Assembly (NCBI GenBank): GCA_036850595.1
Contig: CM072152.1
Span: forward strand, 7,273,640-7,337,639
Direction: 5' to 3'
Origin: Rhyacichthys aspro
Lineage: Eukaryota > Chordata > Actinopteri > Gobiiformes > Rhyacichthyidae
DNA length: 64,000 nt
Shown here piece after piece: positions 60,290-64,000 of this stretch. Positions within the stretch are counted from its first letter, which is position 1. The number at the start of each line of letters is the position of its first letter. Below the pieces are notes generated by a model, which saw nothing but the letters and a program-made list of their open reading frames with translations, searched no databases and was not told the DNA's origin. The translations under genes and the position numbers were made by a program.

Positions 60290-60716
60290 GGTGGGACCAT
60301 GGGCAAAACTAACGCTCGCTGAGTAAACCAATCAGAGAAACCACGGATGTGACGTAAGGAAAGCAACCGTGTGATTCTAGTTGTTAACAAACCACTGTGT
60401 ACACCAGCATGGCTAGAGAGAGAAGATGCTTCGCTGATGGTGAATGACTTCTGTCCTTTTTGTCAGACAAATCTGTGGACACAGGATGTAATATCGAGTT
60501 CAGTGCTTATTTTTGATCGTACTAAGCTACCTAAATCTGTGTACTATTTTGGTTGAAAAAATTATTCAATATGACGCGAAACAAAATCCCACCTCCCTCG
60601 CTACAACTGGCTGTGAAGAAAGTGCTGGGGCAGAATATGGAGCAGATTGGACAATCCCAGACTGACTTTCTCTGTATGTAACACAATAAGAAAGCAGTCT
60701 GGCTGGCCAGGCTAAT
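60290..60716. mobile_element. MITE-like repeat related to the SCAGACT/ccaatcagag families (copy D)
   Basis: Contains aaaccaatcagagaaaccac near 60324 and ends gcagtctggctggccaggct followed by aata. The end resembles that of copies B and C (tctggctggc/ccagg), but the interior differs, so it is a related or a separate fish non-autonomous family. The left end is uncertain. Confidence 0.45.
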
Positions 60717-61764
60717 ACGTCCTTACCTAAACAAAACAGTTTTGCACTACATCAGTGGGTGGAAAGGATTGGTTCTTGATCTTCTGTCTGCAAATCCCTG
60801 CTGCTAAATAGGCCACTCCTTGCCACACTATTGGCAATTAGTATCTCATAGTGCTCAGTAAATCTAGTCCCAAGGCATGATAAAAACATAATTACAATAA
60901 TTGTTGATGAGCAGATGTTCACTACTGGGTCAAAGAAGCAGTGTGAATAAGACTTACAAAAAAACAGTCCCAGGATTACCATAATAAATCGTGCGATACT
61001 GGAATAATCCGTACTATAAAGTTTAAGCACTCGATATGTTCTGCAAATGAAAGTAGCCTCTGCATTTACTCACTAATATCAACATACTTGTACTTGTTTT
61101 CTGGGCAAAAATCTTTTTGTTTTGTCAATACTGTCTTCCCTTCCTGTGTCCTCTCTGGCAGACGGCCATAGAGCTGATTGAGTGGAGGTCTCTCATCTTT
61201 TATTCCTCACCTCCCCCCTCGTTTTTGCTAAGTAGGGAATAAAAAAGCATCCTCAGACTTTTTCCTTGTACCTGCTACCTGCTTATTCAGCAACTTCACG
61301 ACTTGTGCGTTGATGAATCAGGAAGATAGTTCTGCCTCAATAAACATGATTTTAATAAAGATATGAGCTCTATTCAAAAGTGACTTCTACTTATTGTACG
61401 CTATTCTTTTAGAGGCCAAATGGTAAATGATGATCATATTTCAGCCGCCTCCTTCATTAAAATTCTCCTCCACACCAGTTTATGAGCCCAAGCGCTGCAG
61501 GGCATAGGGGACTATAATTCTTAACCCGTATAAATCCAGGGTTATTCTTTGCCACCCCGCTCTTGAGGCACTTTAGTTGTGACACAACACTTCCATTCTG
61601 CTGTCAGTACAGTCATTGTTCCACCACAGGGAAACAGAAGCCATTTTAATCAGCAGCAATAAACTCAATAACAGCCCATTTGAAACAGCCCATTATGATT
61701 GTTTGAATAATGGACTTGTGAGATGTACGTTGACCTGTTGGGCTCATCTCTGTTTCTTTCCCAG

Positions 61765-61841
61765 GAGGGGGCTTCCACCACTGCTCCGGAGACAGGGGAG
61801 GGGGCTTCTGTGCCTACGCTGATATAACACTGGCCATTAAG
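61765..61841 (+). CDS. hdac11: hdac11 coding exon 7, active-site His-His motif
   Basis: Acceptor ctgtttctttcccag, donor attaag|gtaaga. Residues 149-174: GGGFHHCSGDRGGGFCAYAD then ITLAIK. His153-His154 correspond to the catalytic pair His142-His143 of human HDAC11, with the surrounding GGG-FHH-C and GGGFC-YADI motifs intact, so the charge-relay part of the active site is preserved. HDAC11 is zinc-dependent and acts best as a long-chain fatty-acyl-lysine hydrolase. Confidence 0.97.
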
Positions 61842-63396
61842 GTAAGACTAATGTCTTTAATAAAGCCTATATGAACCTTGTTATTACGCACATGACTGTT
61901 TAATAATTTGGAGGATTATATAACTGTTATTTACTGTTGTATCCTCATCCCTCAGTATAAAGTGTTGTAGTTCATTGAGTTTGTCCTGGTTCCATTTATG
62001 TAAACCTCTTAGTGCCCTCAACGGTGAAGTAGAATGCACCATGGAAGAATATTAGATAGACTGAAAGGTACCTACTTCACTGTTAGAACTAGCAATAGTA
62101 GAGGTGGATGTTGGGTTGCTCTCCTTTTCTGGATGTTTGCTGAAAACTAATAAAAAGTTGGCTAAAATATGCCAAAACAGCTCTGGAAATGCCCCTAAAA
62201 CAAAGACTTGCCCCAAATAGATGTTGGTTCATTTCCTCAGATTTATCAACATTATAACCAAACATGACAGGTGATACAATATATAAAATATTGCAATATT
62301 ACAATATTTTAAATGTAACTTTATCAGATTGTCTTCCTCTTGTAATACAATATCACAACACAGATGCAGGGGCAGTTGCCGAGTCAGAGCAGCGTTGTTC
62401 TTACTGTTGTGTTCATGTGTTTTTACTCGTGAACTCAGAGTGTAACTGTTGATATTTACTAATGACTCAATAATTACTGAGTTAATTAGCCGAGTTTTAG
62501 CAGTTTTATTCTCTCTGTTCATATAAACTTGGACATTCCCTGTTACAAAACATGTGGCGGGGGCGCGTGCTCTCTGCGGTGAGTAGAGCTGTGTCAACTA
62601 TTTACCATCATGATATAGTAATATGTATATAATCACTTACTAATCATTTATAACTCACAAACAACAAGCCAGAGTGCATGGAGTATGCTGAATATATATC
62701 CCACCCCTACTTGCAGTGTTGTGAGATCTCCAGTGAATGTGGCCGCTGTATGCTGAATAGGAGTATCTCTGCTGCTCCTGTTCTCTGTGGTTGCTGGGAA
62801 ACGAGAGGATGAAGAGGCTGTGCATGACATGAGTGACATTTGTTGTGTTTACATGTAAATCAGATGTATAATGTCATGTATCCTGAAAACACTCAAATAT
62901 AGTTGAGTAGGTTTCTAGTCTGGAAAAAAAAGGGAAATGTAAAAAAAAATGTACATGGAGACTAATTTTTAAAAATAATTGGTCAAATAACAATGTAAAA
63001 TAAGCCACCTTTTTGCAACACAACCTTCCAGAGAGAATATAGAGTCTAAGCAGTCTTTAAAATAGGATTATTACATTAATGATATTTAATACATAGCATA
63101 AATGAATATTGAGTTTTTTGGTACGTTGTCATGCTAGGCCCCGGCCCCAGAGGTCAGACCCTGTGCATTAGATTCTCCATTGTGTAGAAGCTTCTTCAAA
63201 AACAATATGATCTTGTTCATTTGTATATTCATGGATAAAATCAATTTAGTGCCTTTTGAGACCTGACCATATGTTTCAGATTGTGACTTTGATATTACTT
63301 ATTCATCTTCTTCTCAGCTTTCTCTTCAAAGTGTGAATTGTGAGTGTGACTAAGACATGTTTTCTCTTTCTCTTTCTTTTTTTTTTCTTCTCATAG
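61842..63396 (+). other. hdac11: hdac11 intron 7
   Basis: 1.56 kb of AT-rich sequence. A minus-strand frame of 122 codons (62229-62597) has no similarity and is taken as chance. Nothing else seen. Confidence 0.85.
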
Positions 63397-63459
63397 TTTC
63401 TGTTCGAGAGAGTGGAAGGCATCTCCAGAGCGACCATCATCGATCTGGACGCTCATCAG
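63397..63459 (+). CDS. hdac11: hdac11 coding exon 8, zinc-ligand motif (gene continues off the window)
   Basis: Acceptor with a long pyrimidine tract (ttttttttcttctcatag), donor catcag|gtgagc. 21 codons (residues 175-195): FLFERVEGISRATIIDLDAH then Q. Asp192 and His194 are the equivalents of human Asp181 and His183, two of the three protein zinc ligands. The rest (GNGHERDF onward, and the third ligand Asp) must be on exons beyond 64000. Human HDAC11 has 347 residues, so somewhat over half of the protein is in the window. Confidence 0.97.
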
Positions 63460-64000
63460 GTGAGCCGATACTATTGCGCGGGCTGACAATGATGAAAAGA
63501 TAAGCCCCTTTACCGCTGCACCAATCAATGAGGCTCCCTGCTGGCTAAATTGGCCCTTACTGTCATATTCAGTGGAATGTATCAAAAACATCTCTAGTGG
63601 CCACAGCGGAGTGCATCTCAGCTCTGGATCATATCGGACTAACACCAGGGGTCTGCACTAAACCAGCTCATGATGGCGGTGTTCAAAGGCTTGTTTAGTT
63701 TTGATGTTACACCTTGTCATTCTACTGTTGGAAGAACTAAGACTAAGGCTTTGTCCAGACTAATACGCTTTCATTGAGAACATTTCACGTTTGCCGATAA
63801 AAACTCTTTAAGCTTAATCAACTTTCCTGAGTTGTAGCGGCAGGAAAACAATTTGTTACTCTCTCCTACTTTACTTCGACTTCTTCACACAATGCCACGC
63901 AAGCTTAGAAGTACAACATGTTACCTATTTTTATGATGTCAGTTAAAAAAGTAATAATGTTTTGCGATATCACAAAGCCTCCAACCAATGTTCCCTCTAA
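63460..64000 (+). other. hdac11: hdac11 intron 8, 5' part
   Basis: Begins gtgagccgat and runs to the window edge without another exon. The minus-strand frame 63391-63645 partly overlaps exon 8 antisense and is not a gene. Confidence 0.8.

Larger units (their letters stand above)
59717..61764 (+). other. hdac11: hdac11 intron 6
   Basis: 2.05 kb. Contains a T21 run (59895-59915) inside a pyrimidine tract, the repeat at about 60290-60716, and a GC-richer patch at 61440-61570. No exon recognised. Confidence 0.85.

Noticed and set aside
62229..62597. 122-codon minus-strand frame in hdac11 intron 7
   Set aside because: Composition follows AT-rich intron DNA, with no similarity and no exon borders.
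1..64000. Bacterial-style operons, CRISPR arrays or prophage genes
   Set aside because: The sequence is vertebrate nuclear DNA with spliced genes. The tandem arrays have 21-bp units without unique spacers, so they are minisatellites, not CRISPR.

Overview
The window reads as nuclear DNA of a ray-finned (teleost-like) fish. It is AT-rich, almost all non-coding, carries spliced vertebrate genes with GT-AG introns, and is scattered with relics typical of fish genomes: Tc1/mariner and Tigger-like ends, hAT-like ends, an L2-type LINE tail and the abundant teleost tRNA-headed repeat. Nearly all open frames are chance frames. The real coding sequence is a few short exons of two divergently arranged genes.

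Layout. (1) 1-18080: no convincing exon; by position this is the first intron of iqsec1, which reads leftwards and whose remaining exons lie outside the window. It holds a Tc1-type MITE, a LINE remnant, a 130-bp direct duplication, a 21-bp minisatellite and several GC-richer, possibly conserved patches. (2) About 17.6-18.76 kb: a CpG-rich promoter with the first coding exon of iqsec1 (minus strand; N-terminal coiled coil of the BRAG/IQSEC ARF-GEFs). (3) About 18.8-52 kb: a gap without a recognised gene, containing CTCF-like sites, a second CpG-rich promoter-like patch at 30.0-30.15 kb with a clean minus-strand splice donor, many transposon remnants and several CNE-like patches. (4) About 52.0 kb to the right edge: hdac11 on the plus strand, with a 5' UTR exon and seven coding exons that join in frame into 195 residues, including the catalytic His-His pair and the Asp-x-His zinc ligands. 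The gene runs off the right edge.

The order iqsec1(-) to hdac11(+) matches human 3p25, where IQSEC1 and HDAC11 are divergent with NUP210 between them; NUP210 is not recognisable here. iqsec1 encodes an ARF guanine-nucleotide exchange factor of endocytic and synaptic membranes, and hdac11 the only class IV histone deacetylase / fatty-acyl-lysine hydrolase. They are neighbours by ancestry, not partners in a pathway. I found no undescribed enzymatic or defence system. The most useful leads are the candidate upstream first exon at 30 kb (same splice phase as the iqsec1 exon), the NRF1 palindrome and overlapping uORF at the hdac11 start, two B-box-bearing minisatellites, and two unassigned candidate exons at 41.9 and 46.9 kb.
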